DNA of 64,000 nucleotides. It comes from CBDIHP01 sp965279195 (lineage in GTDB: Bacteria; Planctomycetota; Planctomycetia; Isosphaerales; Isosphaeraceae). The stretch covers positions 62,001 through 126,000 of the forward strand of contig CBDIHP010000046.1 of assembly GCA_965279195.1 (NCBI GenBank). Reading direction: 5' to 3'. Positions 34,468 through 43,206 of this stretch are shown one piece after another (position 1 is the stretch's first letter; each line of letters opens with the position of its first letter). Below the pieces are notes generated by a model that ran no database searches, was not told the origin of the DNA, and saw nothing but the letters and a program-made list of their open reading frames with translations. Both the position numbers and the translations under genes were made by a program.

Positions 34468-34576
34468 GCGGAAGCCGAGCTTCCGCTTTGGAACAAATAC
34501 GACACCCCGCCGTTCGGGACCGACTCAACCAGCCGGGCCTTCGGTTGGACAGCGGAAGCTGTGCTTCCGCTGTCCA
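34468..34576. repeat. pair of REP-like palindromes with common core GCGGAAGC-N3-GCTTCCGC
   Basis: Unit 1 is GCGGAAGC (34468-34475) / GCTTCCGC (34479-34486). Unit 2 has perfect 14-bp arms 34546-34559 and 34563-34576 with loop TGT and the same core. The flanks TTGGACTG and TTGGACAG are also similar. It fills the gap between tatC and cobA-hemD. The duplicated unit in an intergenic gap suggests a dispersed REP element. Confidence 0.65.
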
Positions 34577-34582
34577 AAGGGG

Positions 34583-35599
34583 TCAATCCAGGAGGGCCGG
34601 GCGTTTGGGGCCGCGGTCGATCAGGAGGATGCCCAGCTCGTAGAGGGCGATCATCGGCACGGCGAGCATGACCTGGCTGAAGATGTCCGGGCCGGGGGTC
34701 AGCACGGCGGCGGCGACGACCATGATCAGGACCGCGATTTTCCGCTTCGACCGGAAATCCTCGGCCGACATGATCCCGATCCGCTCCAGGAACAGCATGA
34801 TCAGGGGCGTCTGGAAGCAGGCGCCGAAGACCAGGGGGAGCACCGTCGCGAAGCTCATCCAGTCCGTGATCCGCATGGTCGGCTCGATGTTCAGCCAGAC
34901 GTTGAACTGGAGCAGGAACTTGAGGGTCACCGGCAGGACGCCGAAGAAGCAGAGGAACACCCCTCCGAGGAAGAGGCCCAGCGACATCGGCAGGAACTTG
35001 ACCACGTAGTGCCGCTCGTGCCGGTAGAGGCCCGCCGCCACGAACGCCCACGCCTGGTAGAAGACCCAGGGGCTCGCCAACACAAGGCCGGAGATCATGC
35101 AGACCATCATGAAGATGGTGATGGTCTCGAGCGGCGACAGCGAGATGAACGGGCTCTTGGGGTCGAGGTACTGGGTGTTCTTGATCAGGTCCGCTTCGCG
35201 CTGGCGGATTGGGAACGTGAGGGTCTTGCCCTTCACCGACTCGGGGTCCGGCAGATTCAGGCTGGGGGCGAGTTCCTTGAGCTGCGCGATGAAGAGATCC
35301 GCCTCGATGATGGTCTGGACGGACTGGGAGATGGTCCCTTTATCGGTGGATTCCTTCGCCTTGCGGGCGACGTGGTCCTTGTAGAACTCCTCCAGGGTCT
35401 CGCGTGCGGGGGCTTCCATCGTGTTCATCACCCACCACCCGATGTTGGTCGAGGGCAGGGGGATGAGCGTGATGATCATCCCGACGAGGAGTCCGACGAG
35501 GGCGAGGATGATCCGGGCCCGGAGCTCTTCCAGGTGGTCGCCGAAGCTCATGGCGACCATGGTCTGTTCTTCGACGAAGAGGTCGCGATCGTTGGGCAT
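34583..35599 (-). CDS. tatC: Sec-independent (Tat) protein translocase subunit TatC
   Basis: A 338-aa protein, about 90 residues longer than E. coli TatC. It begins with the TatC N-terminal motif FGDHLEELRARI, then TM1. A long extracytoplasmic insert follows at ~55-165 (ARETLEEFYKDHVARKAKES ... NTQYLDPKSPF) before FISLSPLETITIFMMV and the remaining TM helices. RHERHYVVKFLPMS and FEV-like LPLVFGACFQTPLIM are present. It is the receptor for twin-Arg precursors such as the Tat-type DUF1501 protein near 14 kb. Start ATG 35599. TatA/B are not in the window. Confidence 0.93.
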   Translation of the reverse strand: MPNDRDLFVEEQTMVAMSFGDHLEELRARIILALVGLLVGMIITLIPLPSTNIGWWVMNTMEAPARETLEEFYKDHVARKAKESTDKGTISQSVQTIIEADLFIAQLKELAPSLNLPDPESVKGKTLTFPIRQREADLIKNTQYLDPKSPFISLSPLETITIFMMVCMISGLVLASPWVFYQAWAFVAAGLYRHERHYVVKFLPMSLGLFLGGVFLCFFGVLPVTLKFLLQFNVWLNIEPTMRITDWMSFATVLPLVFGACFQTPLIMLFLERIGIMSAEDFRSKRKIAVLIMVVAAAVLTPGPDIFSQVMLAVPMIALYELGILLIDRGPKRPALLD

Positions 35600-36209
35600 G
35601 GGAGTGGACCGCTCTTTACGATTCCGCAACGGCCGGGACACGGGCTCCGCGTCGGCGAAGGGCCCTCGCTGACGAGGGTTCGCGATCGTCGAGGGGAGGA
35701 TGTCCGGTACAGGTGGGGGAGGAGACGCGGGGCGCGCCGGCCAGTCCCGAGGCCGAGGCCCGTTGAGCGGCACCACCTTCGGCCTCGCGGGGACGGCCTT
35801 CGGGCGGGAGCGTTCCTGTAAGGATCAGTCTATCAAACGCCGCCTCCCCTCCGCCAGTGACCCGCGCGTCGGGTGTCCGGCCCCTCCCTCCTCGTCAATC
35901 TGAGGCAATTTCCCCGGGCGCTGCCGGCGCTCAACGTGCATGGGGGGCGGACGCGACCCCGCGCGTTGAATCAAGCCGACATCCGCCGCATACAAATTGC
36001 CTCGGGGCCGCCGGCGCCGAATAGTCGAGGGACGGGGCCCGGTGGCCCGACTCGCGACGCACGGACCGCGAGCGCCGTCAGGACGACCGATCTCAAACTG
36101 ACGTTGCACTTTTCCCGACGGTCGTGACAATCCGAATTGCGGTCTCCCTAACCGGGAAACGGCCATTCGGATCTGGAACGGATTTCGATTCGCGAGGCCC
36201 GACACCACC
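35600..36209. other. 610-bp intergenic region between divergent tatC and manA
   Basis: I see no credible gene. One structure stands out: GAGGCAATTT (35902-35911) and AAATTGCCTC (35994-36003) are perfect 10-bp inverted arms 82 bp apart. The region must hold the tatC and manA promoters but no clear -35/-10 pair is visible. Confidence 0.5.
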
Positions 36210-37220
36210 ATGCTGACCAACACGATGGCCCCTCCGCTCTACCCCCTGCGCTTTGAGCCGATCATCAAGCGCCTGATCTGGGGCGGGCGACGGCTCGGCA
36301 CCGTCCTCCACAAGCCGATCGGCGAGGGCACCGACTACGCCGAGTGCTGGGAGATCTCCGACCACCGGGCCGACGTCAGCAAGATCGCCGACGGCCCGCT
36401 CGCCGGCATGGGGCTGCGGCAGCTCATCCGCGAGCGGTCCGAGGAACTCCTCGGGGCCGACTTCGCCGACCGCGAGCAGTTCCCCCTGCTCGTGAAGTTC
36501 ATCGACGCCCGCCAGGACCTCTCGGTCCAGGTCCACCCCGACGACGAGAAGGGCCGACGGCTCGCCAACGACAACGGCAAGACCGAGACTTGGGTCGTCA
36601 TGCACGCCGAGCCGGGCAGCAAGATCTATGCCGGCCTCAAGGAGGGCGTCTCGCGCGAGCAGTTCGCCGTCGCCATCGCCCGGGGGAGTGTCGAGCACCT
36701 GCTCCACTCGTTCCCGGCCGTCCCCGGCGACTGCATCCTGATCCCCGCCGGAACGGTCCACGCCATCGGCGCGGGGGTGATGCTGGCCGAGATCCAGCAG
36801 ATGTCCGACGCCACCTTCCGGATCCACGACTGGGGCCGGGTCGGCGCCGACGGCAAGCCGCGTCAGCTCCACATCGCCGAGTCGCTGGAGGCGATCGACT
36901 TCGACCAGGGGCCGGTCGTCCCGATCCGGGCCGAGGCCCTGCCGGTCGCCGGCGGCACGCTCGAACGCCTGGCCCGGTCCGACTACTTCGCCCTCGACCG
37001 GCTCAACCTCGACGGCTCGGGACCGGCCGAGGTCGGCACGCCGGGGCGATTCACGATCCTGGTCGTGCTCGAAGGGGCGGTCGACGTCCAGTCGGGCCCG
37101 GACGGCTGGGACTCGCAGCCTCTCGAATACGGCGAGACCCTGCTCATCCCGGCCTCCGTCGGCACCTGCCAGGTCGCCCCCCGGGGCGAGGCCAGGGTCC
37201 TGACCTGCATCGTCCCTTGA
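36210..37220 (+). CDS. manA: type I mannose-6-phosphate isomerase
   Basis: A 336-aa zinc enzyme interconverting mannose-6-phosphate and fructose-6-phosphate. Cupin motifs and metal ligands are visible: SVQVHPDD (Gln and His), GKTETWVV (Glu), and PAGTVHAIGAGV (His). The catalytic Arg region reads QQMSDATFRIHDWGRV, close to the family pattern. Start ATG 36210; ATG 36225 is possible. Supplies mannose for glycan or sugar-nucleotide synthesis. Neighbours are not sugar genes. Confidence 0.93.
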   Translation: MLTNTMAPPLYPLRFEPIIKRLIWGGRRLGTVLHKPIGEGTDYAECWEISDHRADVSKIADGPLAGMGLRQLIRERSEELLGADFADREQFPLLVKFIDARQDLSVQVHPDDEKGRRLANDNGKTETWVVMHAEPGSKIYAGLKEGVSREQFAVAIARGSVEHLLHSFPAVPGDCILIPAGTVHAIGAGVMLAEIQQMSDATFRIHDWGRVGADGKPRQLHIAESLEAIDFDQGPVVPIRAEALPVAGGTLERLARSDYFALDRLNLDGSGPAEVGTPGRFTILVVLEGAVDVQSGPDGWDSQPLEYGETLLIPASVGTCQVAPRGEARVLTCIVP

Positions 37221-37373
37221 AGATATCAGGATGCCCGGTGATGAGGGACGATGGGGATCCGCCACCGGGCGACCCCCCATCCGCGTGCCGGGGCCTCTCT
37301 TCCGATCATTGAGCATGGATGCGTATGCCGCCGGGGGCCCGACCCAACGGGCCGGCGGGCGAAGGAGTCGGGA

Positions 37374-38501
37374 ATGTCGGACGTGTCGGTCTCGAACGGC
37401 GGGGGATCCGCCGCGCGTCTGTTCGCGGTCCAGCCACTCCTGCGGGCGGTGGGGATCGCGGGCGATGCCCGGATGCTGGGCCTGGGTGCCCTGTTGCTCG
37501 TGGTGGTGTCGGCGGGGCTGGCGGGGCTCGAAAAGCTGCTCGGCCCCACGAACGCCGTCGCCTCGCCGCTCCGGGACCTGTCTGAGCCGAGCTTCCCGGC
37601 GGCCGGAATCTCTGAGCTGCTCAACGACTGGGCGATGCGCGCGGTCGAGCCCTTCCGCCTGACGGTGACCCCGTTCCTCATCCTCCTCAGCCCGGAGTCG
37701 GATGCGCGGACGAGAATCTATGCGATCCTCGCGGCCGTCTGGACGATCCTGGTCTTCGGCCTGTTCGGCGTGGCGATCGCCCGGATCGCCGTGGTCCACC
37801 TAGCCAGCGGGGAGCGCGTCGGATTCGGGACGGCCTTGAAGTTCGCGGCAAGGCGCTGGGGGTCTTCGATCTGCGCCCCGCTGGCCCCGTTCCTGATGAT
37901 CTCGCTCCTGGTGGCGTTTCTGTCGCTGGGTGGACTGCTCACCGCGATCCCCGGGGACGCCTTCAAGGTCGTCGTGTCGCTGTTCCTGGTCATCCCGCTG
38001 CTGCTCGGGGCGATCATCGCGATCCTGCTCCTGGGCCTGGCGGGCTGCTGGCCGCTGATGCACCTGACGATCGCGGCGGAGGGCGAAGATATGTTCGACG
38101 CACTCAGCCGCTCGTATTCGTACTTCAACCAGCGTCGCGGGCATTTCGTGGTCCAGGGCCTGATCGCCTGGGCGCTGGGGGCCGTCGGCACGGTGGCCTT
38201 CGCCATCGCAGCGATGATCGCGGTCCGGGTCGCCTTCTGGGGCCTGTCGCTCGGCGGCGGCTCCGGCGTGGGCTATCAGGGGCCCCTGGTCGCGGACATC
38301 TGCCGCCAGCTCTGGCTCTACGGCGTCCAGCTCGTCGTGCTGGCCTGGGGCGTCTCCTACTTCTGGTCGGCCTTCGCGGCGATCTACCTGGGCCTGAGGA
38401 AGGACGTCGACGGCGTCACCTGGCACGACGTCTACGTGCCCGAGCACGAACGCGACACATTCGCCCCCGAGCCGCCGGCGGCGGCCGCCGCCGCCGAATA
38501 A
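37374..38501 (+). CDS. polytopic membrane protein of unknown function
   Basis: A 375-aa protein with about six TM segments (LGLGALLLVVVSAGLAGL, ILAAVWTILVFGLFGVAIA, LAPFLMISLLVAFLSLGGLL, VVVSLFLVIPLLLGAIIAILLLGL, ALGAVGTVAFAIAAMIAVRV, VLAWGVSYFWSAFAAIYLG). The segment DMFDALSRSYSYFNQRR is typical of YIP1/DUF4013-like membrane proteins with an ALSRSYSY motif. The tail is Ala/Pro-rich (APEPPAAAAAAE). ATG 37374 is set by AAGGAG eight bases upstream. No function assigned. Confidence 0.7.
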   Translation: MSDVSVSNGGGSAARLFAVQPLLRAVGIAGDARMLGLGALLLVVVSAGLAGLEKLLGPTNAVASPLRDLSEPSFPAAGISELLNDWAMRAVEPFRLTVTPFLILLSPESDARTRIYAILAAVWTILVFGLFGVAIARIAVVHLASGERVGFGTALKFAARRWGSSICAPLAPFLMISLLVAFLSLGGLLTAIPGDAFKVVVSLFLVIPLLLGAIIAILLLGLAGCWPLMHLTIAAEGEDMFDALSRSYSYFNQRRGHFVVQGLIAWALGAVGTVAFAIAAMIAVRVAFWGLSLGGGSGVGYQGPLVADICRQLWLYGVQLVVLAWGVSYFWSAFAAIYLGLRKDVDGVTWHDVYVPEHERDTFAPEPPAAAAAAE

Positions 38502-38551
38502 TCCAATCCTGGTGCGATTCCCTCCAGACCCATCCGCTCCGTTTGGAGCCA

Positions 38552-38691
38552 GTTCGTGTGCCACTGGCTGTGCCAGTGCCGGGACCACCACCGACCAAAC
38601 CCGAGGCCCGGATACGCCGGGGAGCGTTGTCCGCTCGCCTCCATTCGGCCCGGGGCTATCGTCGCACTGGCACAGCCAGTGGCACACGAAC
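38552..38691. repeat. 28-bp perfect inverted repeat made of palindromic units
   Basis: Arms 38552-38579 and 38664-38691 are exact complements over 28 bp with an 84-bp interior. Each arm itself holds the palindrome CACTGGC-N3-GCCAGTG. It fills the space between the membrane protein gene and the convergent amidohydrolase. Likely a dispersed intergenic repeat (REP doublet); terminator function for both genes is possible. Confidence 0.8.
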
Positions 38692-38722
38692 CGGCACCCA
38701 ATGTCGGTGAGGCTTGATGGAT

Positions 38723-39991
38723 TCAACCGATTCGCCAGGGGCCGTGGACGGTGCGGCCTTCGAAGAAGGTGGCCAGGACGGGCTCGTCGGATTCGAGCAG
38801 CAGGCGGTAGGGGTCGGGGTCGTCGCGGTCGGGTAGGCGGATCACGGCGAGGTCCGCCATCTTGCCGGGTTTCAGGCTGCCGACCTGGTGCTCCACGCGC
38901 AGGGCCCAGGCCCCGAAGAGGGTCGCCATCGTCAGGAGCAGTTCGCCACTGAGGGAGCCGTCGCGGCGGTGGAGATACCGGATCTCGTCGAGGACGCCGA
39001 GGCTGGGCGACGAGGCCAGGCTGTCGGTCCCGATGCAGACGACGACGCCGCGCTCGAGCATCGATCGATACGGATGCGTCGCGTGCCCGAACCGGGCGTG
39101 GGTGCGGGGGCAGAAGGCGACGGCCACGCGTTGATTGGTCGGCGCGGCCTCGGGGCGGAGTTGCCAGTAGTCATCCGGGGTGAGATAGGTCCCGTGGGCA
39201 ACGATCCAGTCGGCCTTGCGGAGGTCGCCCCTGCGGACGTACTCGGCCGGTGCCTTGCCCAGGGGCTCCCACTCGTCGTCCCACGCGCCGAGGGTTTCGA
39301 GGAAGTCGCGGAGGCGGCCCCCTCGGGTCCGGAGGAGTTCGAGCTCCTCGGGCAACTCGGCGAGGTGGGTGGTGAGCGGGAGCTGGCTCTGGGCGGCCTT
39401 GTGATAGAGCCACTCGGCCGTGCTGTAGGGGGCGTGGGGGCTGATGCCGGGCCGGAGCCGACGGCGTACCGGGTCATTGCTGGGGGCCGGGGCGATGGGG
39501 CCGAGCCAGTCCCATGCGTCCTGGCTGGTCTGGAGGCCCCGGGCCCGCCTGAGCCCGAGGATCTCGGCGAAGACCGTCCCCCGGATTGGGGCGTCCGCCA
39601 GCCGGTTCCAGCTCAAGGGGGACGTGCAGATGTCGGCGACCAGGGTCGTGCCGGCGCGGACGGTCGCGTTGAGGTTGGCGTCGAAAGTCGTCGGGCCGTC
39701 GGCCGGGTCGGAGTTCCGGCGGAGGTCGATGACGCGGCCGAGCCAGTCGACCTGGTCCTCGGTCTGGTGGCCCGGGGGTACGAGTATGGGCCCGAGTTCG
39801 AGGTGGGTGTGGGCGTTCGCGAAGCCCGGCGTGATGGCGACGTTGCCTAGATCGATGTCGACGCCCCGGCCGGTCCGGGGGCCGAGTTCCAGGATCGTCT
39901 CCCCCCGGATCGTGATCAGGCCGTCGCGGATCGGCGTCCCTTCGACCGGGAAGAGGTAGCGAGCTCCGAGTGTGATCGGCTGGGGGGACAT
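38723..39991 (-). CDS. amidohydrolase-superfamily deaminase
   Basis: A 422-aa TIM-barrel amidohydrolase. Metal motifs are visible: ITPGFANAHTHLE (HxH), THLAE (His), FCPRTHARFG (a HARFG-like element found in nucleoside/aminofutalosine deaminases) and CIGTDSLASSPSLG (Asp). The pattern resembles the TRZ/ATZ/MtaD and aminodeoxyfutalosine deaminase branch. Since mqnC and mqnA lie 3-6 kb away on the same strand, aminodeoxyfutalosine deaminase is an attractive guess, not proven. It starts 12 bp after the ABC permease ends. ATG 39991 is chosen; a TTG two codons earlier is possible. Confidence 0.78.
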   Translation of the reverse strand: MSPQPITLGARYLFPVEGTPIRDGLITIRGETILELGPRTGRGVDIDLGNVAITPGFANAHTHLELGPILVPPGHQTEDQVDWLGRVIDLRRNSDPADGPTTFDANLNATVRAGTTLVADICTSPLSWNRLADAPIRGTVFAEILGLRRARGLQTSQDAWDWLGPIAPAPSNDPVRRRLRPGISPHAPYSTAEWLYHKAAQSQLPLTTHLAELPEELELLRTRGGRLRDFLETLGAWDDEWEPLGKAPAEYVRRGDLRKADWIVAHGTYLTPDDYWQLRPEAAPTNQRVAVAFCPRTHARFGHATHPYRSMLERGVVVCIGTDSLASSPSLGVLDEIRYLHRRDGSLSGELLLTMATLFGAWALRVEHQVGSLKPGKMADLAVIRLPDRDDPDPYRLLLESDEPVLATFFEGRTVHGPWRIG

Positions 39992-40003
39992 GGTCAAAGG
40001 GGA

Positions 40004-42148
40004 TCAGGTGCCACCCGCCTCCGTCGTCACCGCGGCGCCCGACGGCTTGCGGTCGCCGTCGCGATACAGGGCGTAGAGCAAGCAGCCGGAAACCAGGACC
40101 CCGACCGCCAGGATCGGCCAGCGGTAGAGCTGATCGGGCCCGGCCTGGAAGAGCCAGGAGTTCAGGCCTTCGAAGCCGGGTGCCTTGAGCACCTCGTCGA
40201 TGAGCACCGCCTGGCCGTTGCTGATCAGGTGGAAGACCACCCCCGGCAACAAGCTCTTGCTCCGGACCGCCAGCAAACCTAACACCAGTCCCAGGAGCGT
40301 GGCCGGGATGAGCTGCTGGAAGACGCTGATAAGAACATGCAAGAACCCGAAGAGCAAGGCCGAGAGCAGGATCGCCGACCGGGTCCGGTGCTTGCGCTGG
40401 AGGCCCGAGAGGATGTAGCCCCGGAACGCGACCTCTTCCGTGACGGCCGGCATCGCCGCGAGCATCAGGAAGACTTGCGTCTTGCTCAGGCCCTGGGTGA
40501 GTTCCTTGATGCGTTCGAGGGTCCCCTCCGAGATCGGGAAGAGATCACTCAGGATGTGGCCGATCTGACGGACGATCGGGTTGAGCGAGAAGGCCAGCCC
40601 GACGGCGAGCCCGAGGTACTTCCACTCGGGCCAGTAGAGCCTCAGGGTCTTGCGCGGTGAGGAGCAGAGCAGGAGCGACATCAACAGGGGCGGGGCCAGG
40701 ATGAACGCCAGGTGGCCCCCGGCCATCTGGACCGGCCGGGAGACCAGCCCCTCGCTGTAGAGCGACCAGAACCAGGCGAAGCCGAGCATCAGGAGGAAGC
40801 AGAGCATGGCCTCGCCGGGGGTCGGCGTCGGGTCCTTGTCGCGGACCAGGCTCTTGAGCCAGCTCATCAGGTCGAACCGCTCGGCCTCGCGGAAGACGAC
40901 GTCCTCCTTCTGGAACTGGTCGACCGCCCAGCGCAGGGCCATCGCGCCGTAGACGATCGTAGGCACCAGGACGGGGATGAAGTACTTCTGGGCCTTGGCG
41001 TACTCGCCCAGCAGCAGGGCCTTGAGCAGCAGCGAGACGCCGGTGATCGGGATCAGGCTGTAGGTCAGGTCCAGTTCGACCTCGGGTGCGAGGGTGAGCA
41101 GGATCAGGGGCAGGCTGATGAGGTAGAGGGGGGTCATGTAATATTGCCCCTCCTTCATGCTCTTGGCCATGATCGCGAGGGCCAGGCAGATGGCGCTGAA
41201 GAACGCCGAGAGGGGCAGGAGCAGCAGGAGCATCCAGAACGCGGCCGTCATGGTCGGCGGGGCGATCTGCGCGGCCGAGCGGGTGGCGGCGCTGCCCATC
41301 AGCGAGGCCAGCCTCAACCCGGTGATGCCCATGCTCGCGAGGTTGAGCAGGGCGGTCATCATGCTGGCGACCCAGATCGTGAGGAACTTGCCCAGGACGA
41401 TCTCGGCGCGGCTAGCCGGGCTGATCAGCAGGGTCTCCATCGTGCCGCGTTCCTTCTCGCCGGCACAGATGTCCACGGATGGATAGAAGGCCCCGGTCAG
41501 CGACATGATGACCAGCAGGAACGGGAAGATCCTCGCCCACATGCTGCCGCCCGACTCCTGCACGGTGGCCAGGTCCTTGACCCGCGCCAGGATCGGCTCG
41601 ACGTACTCGATCGGCCGCTTGTCGGCCTTGAGCCGCTCCGCGACGATGTCGTCATTCCACGCGCTGAGGATGTCGCGGAGGCGACGGTAGGTGACCTGGC
41701 TGGGCTCGTCGGTCGAGTCGTAGAGCACGCGGATCTCGACACGCTTCAAGTCGGCGATCGACTTCGCGACGTCCGGCGGGATGACGATGACCGCGTCGAC
41801 CAGGCCGTCGCGGATCAGGGTTCGGGCGCGATCGGGATCGGCGTTCTCGGGCTTCCTGGAGGCGATCACGTCCAGCAGTTTGGCGTCGGCCGGGCGGTCG
41901 AAGAGGGCCTTGTCGAAGGCCTTCTCGGAGGGGTCGAGCAGCCTGGGCGTCGGCGGCAGGTGCTCCCAGCCGACGACCGCGACGGTCCTCGCCTTCTGTT
42001 CGAAGGCCGAGGTCATCCGGATGATCCCCATCCCCAGCAGCGGGTAGAGCAGCAGGGGGAGCACGAAGATCATGAAGAGCGTGCGGCGGTCGCGGAACTG
42101 GTCCCGTACCTCGCGGCTGAAGATCACCAGGACGTTCGACCAGCGCAT
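40004..42148 (-). CDS. ABC-2 type permease (NatB-like) fused to CPBP intramembrane protease
   Basis: A 714-aa membrane protein. Residues 1-~400 are an ABC-2 exporter permease (FSREVRDQFRDRRTLFMIFV, a ~170-residue extracytoplasmic loop, then GEKERGTMETLLISPASRAEIVLGK). Residues ~530-680 are a CPBP/Rce1-like domain with EEVAFRG (the EExxxR motif), FGFLHV and FHLISN. CPBP domains are putative glutamate intramembrane proteases. The fusion to a NatB-like permease recurs in planctomycetes. It runs with the ATPase gene 64 bp upstream. The exported substrate may be sodium ions or a peptide, unknown. Confidence 0.9.
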   Translation of the reverse strand: MRWSNVLVIFSREVRDQFRDRRTLFMIFVLPLLLYPLLGMGIIRMTSAFEQKARTVAVVGWEHLPPTPRLLDPSEKAFDKALFDRPADAKLLDVIASRKPENADPDRARTLIRDGLVDAVIVIPPDVAKSIADLKRVEIRVLYDSTDEPSQVTYRRLRDILSAWNDDIVAERLKADKRPIEYVEPILARVKDLATVQESGGSMWARIFPFLLVIMSLTGAFYPSVDICAGEKERGTMETLLISPASRAEIVLGKFLTIWVASMMTALLNLASMGITGLRLASLMGSAATRSAAQIAPPTMTAAFWMLLLLLPLSAFFSAICLALAIMAKSMKEGQYYMTPLYLISLPLILLTLAPEVELDLTYSLIPITGVSLLLKALLLGEYAKAQKYFIPVLVPTIVYGAMALRWAVDQFQKEDVVFREAERFDLMSWLKSLVRDKDPTPTPGEAMLCFLLMLGFAWFWSLYSEGLVSRPVQMAGGHLAFILAPPLLMSLLLCSSPRKTLRLYWPEWKYLGLAVGLAFSLNPIVRQIGHILSDLFPISEGTLERIKELTQGLSKTQVFLMLAAMPAVTEEVAFRGYILSGLQRKHRTRSAILLSALLFGFLHVLISVFQQLIPATLLGLVLGLLAVRSKSLLPGVVFHLISNGQAVLIDEVLKAPGFEGLNSWLFQAGPDQLYRWPILAVGVLVSGCLLYALYRDGDRKPSGAAVTTEAGGT

Positions 42149-42212
42149 GTGTCTCGGCCTTCGATGGAACGGGGACGGACCGGGTTGGCGGGACGGGCGG
42201 CGACCGGTCGGC

Positions 42213-43025
42213 TCAGCCGAACGTGGACGGGGCGACCATGGTCATGGGGTCGGGGGGCTCGTCCGTCTCGCCCCGGATCTCGCGGACTTCCTCCGCATTC
42301 TCGACCAGGAAGAAGAACAGCTCCTCCAGGTTCGGCTGGCCGTAGATCCCCAGCAACTCGCGGGGGTTGCCTTCGGCCTGGACCCGGCCCTTGTGGATGA
42401 TGGCGACCTCGGAGCAGAGCTTCTCGACCTCGTGCATGGCGTGGGTCGAGAAGATGATCGTCTTGCCGGAGTCCCGCAGCTCCTCGATCTTCTGGAGCAG
42501 GGCCCGGGCGACCAGGACGTCCAGGCCCGAGGTCGGCTCGTCGAAGATCAGGACCGGCGGGTCGTGCACGATCGTCCGGGCGATCGAGACCTTCTGCCGC
42601 ATCCCGGTCGACATCTTGGACCCGAGGGTCTCGCGGAAGTCGTTCATCTGGAGCGATTCGAAGATCGTCTCCATCCGCTCCTTGAGCCGCTCCCCGCGCA
42701 TCCCGTAGAGCTTGCCAAAGTACTCGACGAGTTCCCAGGCGGTCATCCGGTCATAGATATTGGTGCTGGCCGACATGTAGCCGATGTGGGCCCGGACCTG
42801 CTGCGGCTGGGTCAGGACGTCGTAGCCGGCCACGGTCGCCTTGCCGCCGGTGGGGCGGAGGACCGTCGACAGGATGCGGAGCGTGGTCGTCTTGCCCGCG
42901 CCGTTGGGCCCGAGCAGGCCGAAGATCCGGCCGGGCTTGCACTCGAACGACACGCCACGGACCGCCGGGACCCAGCCGCGGCGGTAATCCCGGAAGGATT
43001 TGGTGAGGTTCTCGACCTGGATCAC
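42213..43025 (-). CDS. ABC transporter ATP-binding protein (NatA-like)
   Basis: A 270-aa ATPase subunit with Walker A GLLGPNGAGKTT, Q-loop region (HIGYMSAST), signature STGMRQK in place of LSGGQ, Walker B VLIFDEPTSGLD and switch His (FSTHAMHEVE). The STGM form of the signature is usual in NatA-type exporters. It pairs with the permease-CPBP fusion immediately downstream on the same strand. A C-terminal extension of ~40 residues is acidic. Confidence 0.95.
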   Translation of the reverse strand: MIQVENLTKSFRDYRRGWVPAVRGVSFECKPGRIFGLLGPNGAGKTTTLRILSTVLRPTGGKATVAGYDVLTQPQQVRAHIGYMSASTNIYDRMTAWELVEYFGKLYGMRGERLKERMETIFESLQMNDFRETLGSKMSTGMRQKVSIARTIVHDPPVLIFDEPTSGLDVLVARALLQKIEELRDSGKTIIFSTHAMHEVEKLCSEVAIIHKGRVQAEGNPRELLGIYGQPNLEELFFFLVENAEEVREIRGETDEPPDPMTMVAPSTFG

Positions 43026-43206
43026 GCGAGGACTCGGTCCTTCCTGGAGGACAGCATGCGGCGCAGGACGGCGCGGGGCCGGAGAGACGTGGCGGTGCGG
43101 TGGTCGGGTCGCGCCACAAGAGGCGCGGGCCCGGACGATCGCTCCGCCCCATCATCCCGACTCGCCGGCCGGCCGGCAAGCCCCCCCGGGGGCCGAGTCG
43201 CATGGG

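Noticed and set aside
35825..36223. 132-aa minus-strand open frame in the tatC-manA gap
   Set aside because: Arg/Pro-rich, no ribosome site, overlaps the manA start on the opposite strand; reads as chance.
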